Shown piece after piece: positions 43,124-51,304 of a DNA stretch of 51,304 nucleotides. Positions within the stretch are counted from its first letter, which is position 1. Each line of letters opens with the position of its first letter. The stretch is from positions 1 to 51,304 of the forward strand of contig CALUPK010000011.1 of NCBI GenBank assembly GCA_944322575.1. The letters are read 5' to 3'. A program made the position numbers and the translations under genes. This DNA is from an uncultured Bacteroidales bacterium (lineage in GTDB: Bacteria > Bacteroidota > Bacteroidia > Bacteroidales > UBA932). The notes beneath the pieces are model-generated. The model was not told the origin of the DNA. It worked only from the letters and a program-made list of their open reading frames with translations, and made no database searches.

Positions 43124-44386
43124 ATGAAGAGGAGATTTTTCCTGCGCAGCAAGCGCTTAACCCTGACTGCCGAAAACATCGACATGGCATTCAGGGCCGT
43201 CAGGTCCAACAGACTGAGGTCTGCACTGACCGTCACCATCATTGCATTAGGCATCACTTCCTTAGTAGGCATCCTTACCGCCGTGGATTCTATGGATGCC
43301 ACTCTCAAAGAAGCGTACAGCCGTATGGGTGCCGGCATCATCAACATCCGTTCACAGTATTCCCGGCCCACGGAGATGAACCGCGTACGCAATTCCCGCG
43401 AAATATCCCGCGTCCAGGCCGAGCGGTTCGCCGACTATTATGAGACTCCTGCGACAGTAACACTGTTCACTACTGTCCTGTCCAACACGAAGGCCGAAGC
43501 CGGACAAAAACGTACAAATCCCACTGTCGATGTCATTGCCACAGACGGCAACTATATGAAGTTCAATATGCTGGATCTATCTTCCGGCCGCAGTCTCTCA
43601 GCATCGGACGTGGAAGGAGGCAGGTTTTATTGTGTCATAGGGGACAATATCGCCCGCACCCTCTTCGACGGCAAGGGAGATCCAGTGGGTCAGACGGTAC
43701 ATATCTCCGGACGCAGCTATATTATAATAGGAGTGGCGGCATCCGTCGGGAACAATGCCGGAGGCAGCATGGACGAGAGCATCCTGATTCCCTACACCAA
43801 CGCTCTTGCCAACTTGGCGACGTCCTCTCCCGACTTTACGATAGGCATCCTGCCAGATCCATCGGTGAATCCGGAGACTGCCGTCACTGAGGCCGAAATG
43901 ACATTCAGGGCAGTACGGCGGCTCGCCCCTTTCGACGACGCGGACTTCCGCATCACCCGCAGCGAGGCGGTCATCGAGGAACTCAACTCCACGATGCGCA
44001 CCCTTACGATAGCCGCTATCGTCATCGGACTTATAACTCTTACCGGAGCGGCGGTGGGTCTGATGAACATCATGCTGGTATCGGTCCGCGAGCGCACCCG
44101 GGAGATAGGCACACGCAAGGCTCTGGGCGCTTCTTCCAAACGTATCAAGTCGCAGTTTCTGATGGAATCGGTAATAATAGGAGAAAGCGGCGGAATCATA
44201 GGCATCGCTGCCGGCATCATCACCGGCAATATCATCGCCGCAGTCATGCAGGCATCCTTTATCATCCCATGGCTCTGGATGCTCGTAGCCATCGTCCTCT
44301 GCATGGCCGTCGGCATCCTCTCGGGCTACATTCCCGCAAAACGCGCCGCTGCCCTCGACCCTATCGAGTGCCTGCGGTATGAGTAG
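43124..44386 (+). CDS. ABC transporter permease (MacB/FtsX-like)
   Basis: 420 residues. An N-terminal transmembrane helix near 32-55 (LTVTIIALGITSLVGILTAV) follows the family start DMAFRAVRSNRLRSAL. A periplasmic MacB-like core domain runs about 60-285. Three C-terminal helices (IAAIVIGLITLTGAAVGLMN, SVIIGESGGIIGIAAGI, MLVAIVLCMAVGIL) form the FtsX domain, ending PAKRAAALDPIECLRYE. A cognate ATP-binding protein is not adjacent. Substrate unknown; MacB-type transporters export peptides, lipoproteins or drugs by mechanotransmission. The first in-frame ATG with a sensible N-terminus was chosen. Confidence 0.88.
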   Translation: MKRRFFLRSKRLTLTAENIDMAFRAVRSNRLRSALTVTIIALGITSLVGILTAVDSMDATLKEAYSRMGAGIINIRSQYSRPTEMNRVRNSREISRVQAERFADYYETPATVTLFTTVLSNTKAEAGQKRTNPTVDVIATDGNYMKFNMLDLSSGRSLSASDVEGGRFYCVIGDNIARTLFDGKGDPVGQTVHISGRSYIIIGVAASVGNNAGGSMDESILIPYTNALANLATSSPDFTIGILPDPSVNPETAVTEAEMTFRAVRRLAPFDDADFRITRSEAVIEELNSTMRTLTIAAIVIGLITLTGAAVGLMNIMLVSVRERTREIGTRKALGASSKRIKSQFLMESVIIGESGGIIGIAAGIITGNIIAAVMQASFIIPWLWMLVAIVLCMAVGILSGYIPAKRAAALDPIECLRYE

Positions 44387-44413
44387 CGGTCCGGTCGGGA
44401 ATTAGTCCTATCA

Positions 44414-45442
44414 TCAGAGCAGCGCGAGCAACGCATCGACATCGGTCGTGGTAGTGGCCCAGTCAGTGACGAAGCGGATAACGCTGCGGCAGCCGTCGAG
44501 GTGCTCCCAAAGTGAGAATGTAGCCTGCCCGCGGAGGCGGTCCACCACAGTATCATCTACGATGACGAAAAGCTGGTTGGTCTTGGGCTGGGCATAGAAG
44601 GTATAGCCCTTGGCTGTAAGGCCGGCGGCGAGACGGTCGGCGGCGGAGAGGGCCACCTTGCCCACACGCTCATAGAGGCCGTCGGTGAAGAGGGTGGCGA
44701 ACTGGACTCCGAGCAGACGGCCCTTGGCCAGAAGGGCGCCGCGCTGCTTGATCAGGGAAAACAGGTTGCCGACAAGGCCGGGACGGGGTACGACCAGAGC
44801 CTCTCCGAAGAGGGCGCCGCACTTGGTGCCGCCGATGTAGAACATGTCGCAGAGGGAAGCGATATCCCTCAACGACACATCGTTGCGATCAGAAGCAAGG
44901 GCGTATGCTAAGCGGGCGCCGTCTAAATACAGCGGGATGCGGTACTCCCGGCAGACATCGGCCATCTCCCGTAGCTCAGCCAGGGAGTACAGACCGCCCT
45001 GCTCGGTGGGATGGGTGACATAGACCATGCCGGGCTCGACCATATGGGCGTAGTTCTCGTCAGCCCAGTAGGCCCGCAGATATTCCCGGACCTCAGAAGC
45101 CCGCAGCTTGCCTCCGTCATGGGCGGGCAGGGCTAAGACCTTGTGCCCGGTGGCCTCGACGGCTCCCGACTCGTGATGGTTGATGTGGCCGGAGACGGGC
45201 GAGATGACGCCCTGGCAATGACGGAGGACGGCACAGGCGGCGAGGGCATTGACCTGGGTGCCTCCTATCAGCAGATGAATCTGGGCATCGGGACAGCCGC
45301 AGGCCGCGCGGATTTTCTCCACGGCGGCGGCAGTATAGGGGTCGTCTCCATAACCGAGGGTCTGTTCCATATTGGTGCGGACCAGTGCCTGCATCACTTC
45401 CGGGCAGGCTCCCCGCATGTAGTCGTTTTCAAAATTGAGCAT
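44414..45442 (-). CDS. ltaE: Threonine aldolase (beta-eliminating-lyase fold, PLP enzyme)
   Basis: 342 residues. The PLP lysine is K207 in YIGGTKCGALFGE. Markers of the low-specificity L-threonine aldolase family are NFENDYMRGACPEVMQAL, GGTQVNALAA, SGHINHHESGAVEATGHK and LYLDGARLAYAL. It would split threonine or allo-threonine to glycine and acetaldehyde. The 20 nt between it and recJ indicate co-transcription after recJ. Stereospecificity cannot be read here. Confidence 0.9.
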   Translation of the reverse strand: MLNFENDYMRGACPEVMQALVRTNMEQTLGYGDDPYTAAAVEKIRAACGCPDAQIHLLIGGTQVNALAACAVLRHCQGVISPVSGHINHHESGAVEATGHKVLALPAHDGGKLRASEVREYLRAYWADENYAHMVEPGMVYVTHPTEQGGLYSLAELREMADVCREYRIPLYLDGARLAYALASDRNDVSLRDIASLCDMFYIGGTKCGALFGEALVVPRPGLVGNLFSLIKQRGALLAKGRLLGVQFATLFTDGLYERVGKVALSAADRLAAGLTAKGYTFYAQPKTNQLFVIVDDTVVDRLRGQATFSLWEHLDGCRSVIRFVTDWATTTTDVDALLALL

Positions 45443-45466
45443 GGCGCGATTGCCTCCTATATTTTA

Positions 45467-47197
45467 TCAGAACAATTCTTTTTTACGTATATCCTTGACC
45501 CGCAGCTGGATGTTGGCGATACCGCGGTAGTAGTTCTCCGCGATGGAGTAGCAGATGTCCACCGGATTGCCGGTGTGCAGGTGCTCGAAGTGCTCGGAGC
45601 GGTTGAATGCGATGGCCGAGATGTGGCGGTAGGGCTCGTCCTCCTGTATCAGCTCGAGCTTCATGTGGCCGTTGTCGGAGCCGACGAGGCGGCCGTTGCC
45701 GTTGTCGTAGACGTTCTCGGTGATGAACACCGGCGAGAGGTTCCCGGGGCCAAAGGGCTGGAACTGCTTGAGTATCCTGAAGAACTTCGGGGTGATCTGC
45801 TTGAAGTCTAAATAGGTGTCGATGGTGACTACGGGCGTGAGGATGTCCTCGGTGATCTTGGCCGCGACGACCCGCTCGAATTTCTCCGCGAAGGGCTTGA
45901 GATTCTCCTGCTTGAGAGTGAGGCCCGCCGCATACATGTGGCCTCCGAAATTTTCTAAATACTCCGAACATTCCTCTATTGCCTCATAGAGGTCGAAGCC
46001 GGCGATACTGCGGGCCGAGCCGGTGATGAAGCCGTTGGACTCCGTGAGGACGATCGTGGGACGGTAGAACGCCTCCACGAGCCTTGAGGCCACGATGCCG
46101 ACCACTCCCTTGTGCCACTTGGGATTGAACACCACCGTGGACTTACGGAGATGGTAGTCCCTGGAACGCTTGACGGTCTCTATCGCCTCGCGGGTGATCT
46201 CCTTGTCCACGCTCTTGCGTTCCTTGTTGTGGGTGTCGATGGCCTTGCCGATGCTCTGGGCCTCGTCGTCATTGCGGCAGACGAGAAGATGGACGGCGGT
46301 GCGGCCTGACTCCATGCGGCCTGCGGCATTGATCCTGGGGCCTATCTTGAAGACGATATCGTCGATGGTGATCTTGTGATTCTCTAAGCCGGAGAGCTTG
46401 ATGATGGAGAGCAGGCCCTTGCTCGGAGAGCTGTTGAGCCGCTCGAGGCCGTAGTATGCTAAGATACGGTTCTCGCCGGTCATGGAGACTAAGTCCGCGG
46501 CAATGCTGACGGCCACTAAGTCGAGGAAGGACTCCACCCATGCGAAGGGCAGTCCCTTGCGGAGGGCGTAGGCCTGGACGAGCTTGAAGCCGACTCCGCA
46601 GCCGGAGAGGTCGTCGAAGGGATAGCTGCAGTCGTGCCGCTTGGGATCGAGGATGGCGGCGGCGGGGGGCAGGGTCTCGTCCGGCAGATGGTGGTCGCAG
46701 ATGATGATGTCGATGCCCTTGTCCTTGGCATAGCGGACCTTCTCCACGGCCTTGATGCCGCAGTCGAGGGAGATGATCAGGGTGTAGCCGTTCTCCCAGG
46801 CCCAGTCTATGCCCTTGTAGGAGATGCCGTAGCCCTCGTCGTAGCGGTCGGGGATGTAGTATTCGACGTTGGGGTTAAAATTGCGTATGAAAGTGTACAT
46901 CAGGGCTACAGCCGTGGTACCGTCCACGTCGTAGTCTCCGTATATCATGACCCTTTCCTCCTCGGCGATAGCCTTCTCGAGCCGGTCTACAGCCCTGTCC
47001 ATATCTTTCATCAGGAAGGGGTCGTGGAGCTTGGAGAGGTCGGGCTTGAAGAACTCGCGGGCCCGGTCGGCGGTAGTGATGCCGCGCTGTACCAGGAGGT
47101 TGGCGAGAACCTGATCGATACCCAGCTCGGAGGAGAGGGCGCGGACCAGAGCGGGGTTGCCCTGTTCTTTAACTATCCATTTTTTTTCGATTGACAT
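45467..47197 (-). CDS. recJ: Single-stranded-DNA-specific exonuclease RecJ
   Basis: 576 residues. DHH-superfamily motifs are YGDYDVDGTTA (around 87-97), DCGIKAV and the DHH itself (168-170, ICDHHLPDE). They are followed by the GVGFKLVQA and AINAAGR-type helper blocks, the DHHA1 domain (GGHMYAAGLTL) and a C-terminal OB-like domain ending LRVKDIRKKELF. It degrades single-stranded DNA 5' to 3' in repair and recombination. The -7 box at 47203-47210 ends only 5 nt before its ATG. Divergent from lysS. Confidence 0.95.
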   Translation of the reverse strand: MSIEKKWIVKEQGNPALVRALSSELGIDQVLANLLVQRGITTADRAREFFKPDLSKLHDPFLMKDMDRAVDRLEKAIAEEERVMIYGDYDVDGTTAVALMYTFIRNFNPNVEYYIPDRYDEGYGISYKGIDWAWENGYTLIISLDCGIKAVEKVRYAKDKGIDIIICDHHLPDETLPPAAAILDPKRHDCSYPFDDLSGCGVGFKLVQAYALRKGLPFAWVESFLDLVAVSIAADLVSMTGENRILAYYGLERLNSSPSKGLLSIIKLSGLENHKITIDDIVFKIGPRINAAGRMESGRTAVHLLVCRNDDEAQSIGKAIDTHNKERKSVDKEITREAIETVKRSRDYHLRKSTVVFNPKWHKGVVGIVASRLVEAFYRPTIVLTESNGFITGSARSIAGFDLYEAIEECSEYLENFGGHMYAAGLTLKQENLKPFAEKFERVVAAKITEDILTPVVTIDTYLDFKQITPKFFRILKQFQPFGPGNLSPVFITENVYDNGNGRLVGSDNGHMKLELIQEDEPYRHISAIAFNRSEHFEHLHTGNPVDICYSIAENYYRGIANIQLRVKDIRKKELF

Positions 47198-47202
47198 GAG
47201 CG

Positions 47203-47210
47203 CAAATTTA
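47203..47210 (-). promoter_or_regulatory. -7 box TAAATTTG directly before recJ
   Basis: On minus, TAAATTTG (47210-47203) is followed 5 nt later by the recJ ATG (47197-47195). A -33 TTTG is not apparent. Confidence 0.5.
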
Positions 47211-47253
47211 CAAAATTTATCGAATGGTGCGGAAGTTGTTTGAAATACTTTCG

Positions 47254-47261
47254 TAAATTTG
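47254..47261 (+). promoter_or_regulatory. -7 box TAAATTTG for lysS
   Basis: TAAATTTG ends 23 nt before the lysS ATG. A TTTG at 47239 is only 11 nt upstream, too close for a -33 element. Confidence 0.5.
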
Positions 47262-47284
47262 CCGATTGAACTAATAACGACAAG

Positions 47285-48844
47285 ATGGAAAATATAGAAC
47301 TGAACGAACAGGAGCAGAACCGCCGTGACGCGGTCACCAAGCTCCGCGAGTTAGGGATAGAGCCTTATCCCGCAGCGCTTTTCGAAGTCAATACCACCTC
47401 AACCGAGATAAAGGAGAAATACGATCCTGAGAAGTGCCCCTTCCCTGAGATATCCATAGCCGGCAGGATGATGAGCCGCCGTATCATGGGCGCCGCCTCA
47501 TTCATCGAGCTGCAGGACTCCGAAGGCAGGATTCAGGTCTATATCAAGCGTGACGAGATCTGCCCCGGCGAGGACAAGACCATGTACAACACCGTCTTCA
47601 AGAAGCTCCTCGACATCGGCGACTTCGTGGGCATCAAGGGCTACGCCTTCATCACCCAGACCGGCCAGCTCTCCATACACGCCAAGAGCCTGACCGTCCT
47701 CTCCAAATCCCTGAGGGTACTCCCGATAGTCAAGGAGAAGGAAGGCGAGGTCTACGACGCATTCTCCGACCCCGAGCTCCGCTACCGCATGAGGTACGTG
47801 GACTTAGTGGTCAATCCCCAGGTAAAGGACGTCTTCGTCAAGAGGACCCGCATCATACAGACCATGAGGGAGTACTTCAACTCCTTCGGCTACATGGAGG
47901 TCGAGACCCCTATCCTCCAGCCCATACCCGGAGGCGCCAACGCCAGACCCTTCATCACCCACCACAACGCCTTAGACATCCCCCTGTACCTGCGTATCGC
48001 CAACGAGCTCTACCTCAAGAGACTCATCGTCGGAGGCTTCGCCGGCGTCTACGAGTTTGCCAAGGACTTCCGCAACGAGGGTATGGACAAGTCCCACAAC
48101 CCCGAGTTCACCTGCATGGAGATTTACGTGGCCTACAAGGACTACATCTGGATGATGGAGTTCGTGGAGAACCTTCTCGAGAAAGTGGCCGTGGCCGTCA
48201 ACGGCAGGACCAACATCACCATCGGCGGCAACGAGATAGAGTTCCGCAAGCCCTACCGCCGCCTGCCCATGCTCGAGGCCATCAAGGAATACGCCGGAGT
48301 GGACGTGCGCGGCATGGACGAGGAGGCCCTGCGCAAGGTCTGCGCCGACCTACACATCGAGGTGGACAACACCATGGGCGTAGGCAAGCTCATCGACGCC
48401 ATATTCGGCGAGTACTGCGAGAAGCATCTGATCCAGCCCACCTTCATTACCGATTACCCCTGGGAGACCTCGCCCCTGACCAAGCGTCACCGCAGCGATC
48501 CCTCCCTCACCGAGCGCTTCGAGCTCTTCGTGAACGGCAAGGAACTGGCCAACGCCTACAGCGAGCTCAACGACCCCATCGACCAGCTCTACCGCTTCAA
48601 GGAGCAGCTCAAGCTCAAGGACAAGGGCGACGACGAGGCGATGTACATCGACATGGACTTCGTCCGCGCCCTCGAGTACGGCATGCCCCCGACATCCGGC
48701 CTCGGCATGGGCATCGACCGCCTCACCATGTTCATGACCGGAGCGCCTTCCATCCAGGACGTGCTCTTCTTCCCGCAGATGCGTCCCGAGAAGAAGCCCG
48801 CAGCCCAGGACAATACCGAAGCATCCACGGCAAATGAAAAATAA
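47285..48844 (+). CDS. lysS: Lysyl-tRNA synthetase, class II
   Basis: 519 residues. The N-terminal OB-fold anticodon-binding domain is about 60-170 ([20 protein letters not shown]). The class II core has motif 1 near [20 protein letters not shown], motif 2 [15 protein letters not shown] and motif 3 [13 protein letters not shown]. It charges tRNA-Lys. The C-terminus carries a short variable tail. The trmH-type gene starts 11 bp inside the end of lysS, so they are coupled. Confidence 0.97.
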   Translation: MENIELNEQEQNRRDAVTKLRELGIEPYPAALFEVNTTSTEIKEKYDPEKCPFPEISIAGRMMSRRIMGAASFIELQDSEGRIQVYIKRDEICPGEDKTMYNTVFKKLLDIGDFVGIKGYAFITQTGQLSIHAKSLTVLSKSLRVLPIVKEKEGEVYDAFSDPELRYRMRYVDLVVNPQVKDVFVKRTRIIQTMREYFNSFGYMEVETPILQPIPGGANARPFITHHNALDIPLYLRIANELYLKRLIVGGFAGVYEFAKDFRNEGMDKSHNPEFTCMEIYVAYKDYIWMMEFVENLLEKVAVAVNGRTNITIGGNEIEFRKPYRRLPMLEAIKEYAGVDVRGMDEEALRKVCADLHIEVDNTMGVGKLIDAIFGEYCEKHLIQPTFITDYPWETSPLTKRHRSDPSLTERFELFVNGKELANAYSELNDPIDQLYRFKEQLKLKDKGDDEAMYIDMDFVRALEYGMPPTSGLGMGIDRLTMFMTGAPSIQDVLFFPQMRPEKKPAAQDNTEASTANEK

Positions 48845-49667
48845 CCGGCACGACCCGGAAATCATCACCTCCCTCCAGAACCCCCGGGTCAAGGAGGTGA
48901 CGGCCCTACAGAGCAGCTCCTCTCTCCGCCGGGAGAAGGGGCTGTTCGTCGTGGAGGGGCTCCGGGAGGTGGAGCGCTGCGTAGAAAGCGGCTTCCGCCT
49001 CCGGTCGGTATTCTATTGTCCCTCCGTCTGCCGGCACGTCCCGACTCCTTCCGAAGGAGTGAGGGTCTTCGAGGTTTCGGAAGCGGTATACGGGAAAATG
49101 GCCTACCGCGGGGGCACGGAAGGAATCCTCGCAGTGGTCTACGGCAATGCGGGGGACCGGTCGCTCGAGGCCCTCGACCGCGTATTGTCCGGAGACACCT
49201 CCGCCCCCCTCATCGTCGTCGTCGAGTCCGTCGAGAAGCCCGGCAACCTCGGGGCAATGCTCCGCACCGCCGACGCCTCCGGAGTCTCCGCCGTCCTGAT
49301 CTGCGACCCGCACACCGACCTCTACAACCCGAACCTCATCCGGGCCAGCCTCGGCGGGGTATTTACCCGCAACATCGCCGTCTGTTCCTCGGAGGAGGCC
49401 ATCGCCTGGCTCAAGGCCCGCGGCATCAGCATCCTCACCGCCCAGCTGCAGGACTCCGAGCTCTACTACGACACCGACATGACCCGCCCTACCGCCTTAG
49501 TATTCGGCACCGAAGCCGACGGCCTCACCGACATCTGGAGACGTGCCGCCGACGCCCACATCCGCATACCCATGCTCGGCCGCATCGACTCGCTCAACGT
49601 CTCCGCATCCATGGCCGTCCTGTGCTATGAGGCCCTGCGCCAGAGACATCAGACAGGAGACTTTTGA
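48834..49667 (+). CDS. TrmH/SpoU-family RNA methyltransferase carrying a palindromic repeat in frame
   Basis: 277 residues. An N-terminal substrate-binding domain (about 1-95) is followed by a SPOUT knot domain. SPOUT motifs are [32 protein letters not shown] and [18 protein letters not shown]. It would 2'-O-methylate rRNA or tRNA. Residues 71-76 (TPSEGV) are encoded by the 17-bp palindrome found in the 117-bp array, in a loop between two conserved segments. The frame is preserved, so the gene still looks intact. It overlaps lysS and is followed by aroE after about 135 nt. Confidence 0.88.
   Translation: MKNNRHDPEIITSLQNPRVKEVTALQSSSSLRREKGLFVVEGLREVERCVESGFRLRSVFYCPSVCRHVPTPSEGVRVFEVSEAVYGKMAYRGGTEGILAVVYGNAGDRSLEALDRVLSGDTSAPLIVVVESVEKPGNLGAMLRTADASGVSAVLICDPHTDLYNPNLIRASLGGVFTRNIAVCSSEEAIAWLKARGISILTAQLQDSELYYDTDMTRPTALVFGTEADGLTDIWRRAADAHIRIPMLGRIDSLNVSASMAVLCYEALRQRHQTGDF
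49044..49060. repeat. ACTCCTTCCGAAGGAGT palindrome inside the trmH-type gene
   Basis: An exact match to the array palindrome, in frame as ACT CCT TCC GAA GGA GT(G), reading T-P-S-E-G-V. Confidence 0.92.
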
Positions 49668-49801
49668 GCCCAGCTGCGAGATTTCCTATACACGCCACTG
49701 AGAGCCCAAGATCTACCACAGGCGCACCTTCACGCAAGACATATTTCCGAAACCGACATTGTCAAAACCTCATTCTCCAAGCCACATTGCCCGACTACCT
49801 G

Positions 49802-50752
49802 ATGAAAGACCACTTGATGACAGACCATACACACACCCATGAGAGTACACCTAATTGCCACGAGTGCGGCACACCCCCACACCGCCGCCTCGGCCTGATC
49901 GGTTGCCCCATCGGGCACAGCCTGAGCCCGGCCCTCTTCCGCGAACATTTCGCCTCAAGGCCGGACATCCTGGAACACTGGAGCTACGACTTGATCGAGC
50001 GCAGCACCTTCGATGAGGCATGGAACACTTTCCTGCAGGGCTATGAGGCTGTCAACGTAACTGCACCATTCAAGGAGAACGCCTTCCGTGCTGCTGACTC
50101 ACATGACTACTCCGCACTCCGCAGCCGGGCTGCCAATCTGTTAGTCAAGACCCAGAACGAAGGTATAAAGGCGTACAACACAGATTTCGAAGCGGTTGTG
50201 GAGATTCTAAGGCAGGAACTTCAACGGACAGCCACTGCGAATACTGCAGCAGAGACTGTTGAAAAAGCCGGAAGACATAAGGTGCTGGTAATAGGTTGCG
50301 GAGGAGCCGGCAAGGCAGCGACAGCGGCAGCCCTCGAGGCCGACATGCAGGTCTCCCTCTGCAACAGGACGGCCAGCCGGGCACAGGAATTTGCGGACTA
50401 CCTGCGCCGATACGACCCGCACAAATGCGGCACCGTCTCTAAAATACTGAACCTTAACGGATACGCCTCCATAAGCACCACCGAGGCCGCCAATATCCAG
50501 TGGACAATACCCCCGGCCCTCAAAATCGCCATATACGAAGCCGACACCATAATATACACTCTCCCCGAACCTTCGGACAATCTCAGACGCTTTCTCTCCG
50601 ACGACCCTGGCCTGCTCGCCGGCAAGACCGTCATAGAGGCCAACTACAAGTCCCCAGTCCTGTCCTTCACACCCTGCCGCCGCTACATCTCCGGCCTCAC
50701 CTGGCTCCGCCTCCAGGCCCTCGCCACCTACCGCATCGTCATCGGCAGGTGA
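49802..50752 (+). CDS. aroE: Shikimate dehydrogenase
   Basis: 316 residues if the ATG at 49802 is used; the ATG at 49817 is equally possible. The substrate-binding domain has LGLIGCPIGHSLSP, and the catalytic lysine is K91 in NVTAPFKENAF. NTDFEAV and the NADP-binding GCGGAGKAATAAAL are present. The C-terminal WLRLQALATYRI helix is typical. About 27 residues with several His and Cys precede the usual start, an odd extension. It reduces dehydroshikimate to shikimate. Last gene of lysS-trmH-aroE. Confidence 0.9.
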   Translation: MKDHLMTDHTHTHESTPNCHECGTPPHRRLGLIGCPIGHSLSPALFREHFASRPDILEHWSYDLIERSTFDEAWNTFLQGYEAVNVTAPFKENAFRAADSHDYSALRSRAANLLVKTQNEGIKAYNTDFEAVVEILRQELQRTATANTAAETVEKAGRHKVLVIGCGGAGKAATAAALEADMQVSLCNRTASRAQEFADYLRRYDPHKCGTVSKILNLNGYASISTTEAANIQWTIPPALKIAIYEADTIIYTLPEPSDNLRRFLSDDPGLLAGKTVIEANYKSPVLSFTPCRRYISGLTWLRLQALATYRIVIGR

Positions 50753-50791
50753 GCCGGGGTGAGCGCCGATCATAACTCCTTCCCTCCCCTT

Positions 50792-50913
50792 ACTCCTTCC
50801 GAAGGAGTAAGGACATCCCGCCTTTCGCAGACTCCTTCCAAAGGAGTGGATTCTCAGCCGCCCGAGAAAATCTAGGTAGTACCTAACCATGTAGTGCCCA
50901 CCTTCGGAAGGTG
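50792..50913. repeat. Scattered copies of the 17-bp palindrome and its CACC variant
   Basis: Three palindromes in 122 bp: the exact form (50792), a form with a different centre (50831) and CACCTTCGGAAGGTG (50899), which is also seen at 40398 with the other centre base. Confidence 0.85.
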
Positions 50914-50951
50914 AGTGAGCCTACGACAAGGGTATGTGCAGGGATGTGGCA

Positions 50952-51096
50952 CCGCAACGGCAGTGAATCACGGAATTTGCTGCCGTTGTGGAAGGAGGAC
51001 GAAGGGACAATGCCGTCGAGAAAGCCTGTAGCAGTGGCTCTGCTTGAAAGGCGGCACCACAACGGCACCGAATCGCGGGATTTGCTGCCGTTGTGG
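50952..51096 (+). repeat. 105-bp-spaced hairpin pair, second locus
   Basis: Hairpin arms CCGCAACGGCA/TGCCGTTGTGG at 50952-50991 and CCACAACGGCA/TGCCGTTGTGG at 51057-51096. The start-to-start distance is 105 bp, as in the 36552 array, whose reverse complement it matches. The loop holds a smaller stem around AAT (GTG-AAT-CAC in the first copy). Confidence 0.9.
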
Positions 51097-51160
51097 AAGG
51101 AGGACGGAGGAGGGCTATGATGACCGGAGAGGGCAATGACCGGGAAAGGAATGCCGCAGA

Positions 51161-51304
51161 TTACCGTCCGCCGGCCTTCTCGTCCAGACGCAGTTCCGGA
51201 TGGCGGTCAGAGGAGCGGCTGAGCAGTACGGACACCACTATCGCGCAGACAGCCAGGCCGATGAAGAAGTACTCGGCGACTACCGGTGAGGAGGCGCGGT
51301 CGAT
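51161..51304 (-). CDS. C-terminal end of a membrane protein, cut by the window
   Basis: 47 codons to the TAA. One transmembrane helix (EYFFIGLAVCAIVVSVLL) is followed by a short charged tail (RSSDRHPELRLDEKAGGR). The family cannot be recognised from so little. The reading frame is open to the window edge. Confidence 0.65.
   Translation of the reverse strand: MDRASSPVVAEYFFIGLAVCAIVVSVLLSRSSDRHPELRLDEKAGGR

Larger units (their letters stand above)
50753..51160. other. Gene-free region downstream of aroE with both repeat families
   Basis: No gene is supported. It holds a half palindrome (50775), ACTCCTTCCGAAGGAGT at 50792-50808, a variant ACTCCTTCCAAAGGAGT at 50831-50847, CACCTTCGGAAGGTG at 50899-50913, and two 40-nt hairpins 105 bp apart (50952-50991 and 51057-51096). 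Confidence 0.75.

Overview
The window looks like a chromosomal segment of a GC-rich member of the Bacteroidota, most likely Bacteroidales. The evidence is the promoter grammar (TTTG, 19-20 nt, TAnnTTTG), a complete Bat aerotolerance operon, TonB-dependent and beta-barrel outer-membrane proteins, zinc-free L31, a DUF1343/NamZ protein, and the near absence of Shine-Dalgarno sequences. I cannot name the genus. Nearly all genes are core housekeeping genes. I see no prophage, transposase, integrase or CRISPR array.

Layout. 1-7.7 kb: a truncated tRNA-Leu, an aminotransferase, queD, polA, an ECF sigma factor, a tandem pair of small secreted proteins with a decayed third copy, rsmG and rpmH. 8.3-17.2 kb: an M13 peptidase, a TonB-dependent receptor, a PASTA protein coupled to rluD, and a large beta-barrel protein. 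17.3-22.3 kb: serS-ruvC, rplU-rpmA, an AAA ATPase coupled to a zinc-less sirtuin, and rpmE. 22.4-33.3 kb (minus): moxR, DUF58, a Bat accessory gene, batA, a batB-batC fusion, batD and batE, running on into glmM and a NamZ-like gene. 33.3-36.4 kb: truA and an exbB-exbD-tonB cluster. 36.9-43 kb (minus): an rluB-type synthase, era, parC and aroK. 43-50.8 kb: an ABC permease, a threonine aldolase, recJ, then lysS-trmH-aroE. The right edge cuts a membrane-protein gene.

The least ordinary material lies between and inside these genes. Two families of palindromic repeats form arrays with exact periods of 117 bp (40443-40849) and 105 bp (36552-36810 and 50952-51096). Their stems are kept by compensatory or G-U changes. 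One palindrome sits in frame inside the trmH-type gene. A 67-bp promoter cassette is present twice, in front of the PASTA gene and serS, 66/67 identical. Two intergenic regions share a 148-nt element of identical length and about 50% identity. Several -7 boxes end only 4-5 nt before the start codon, which suggests leaderless mRNAs. Leucine TTA codons are almost always followed by G.

How the genes work together: the Bat block (MoxR ATPase, DUF58, VWA and TPR proteins) forms an inner-membrane and periplasmic complex and appears co-transcribed with cell-wall sugar genes. ExbB/ExbD/TonB would energise receptors such as the one at 10309-12234. aroK and aroE are both shikimate-pathway genes, and each is followed by a 105-bp repeat array.
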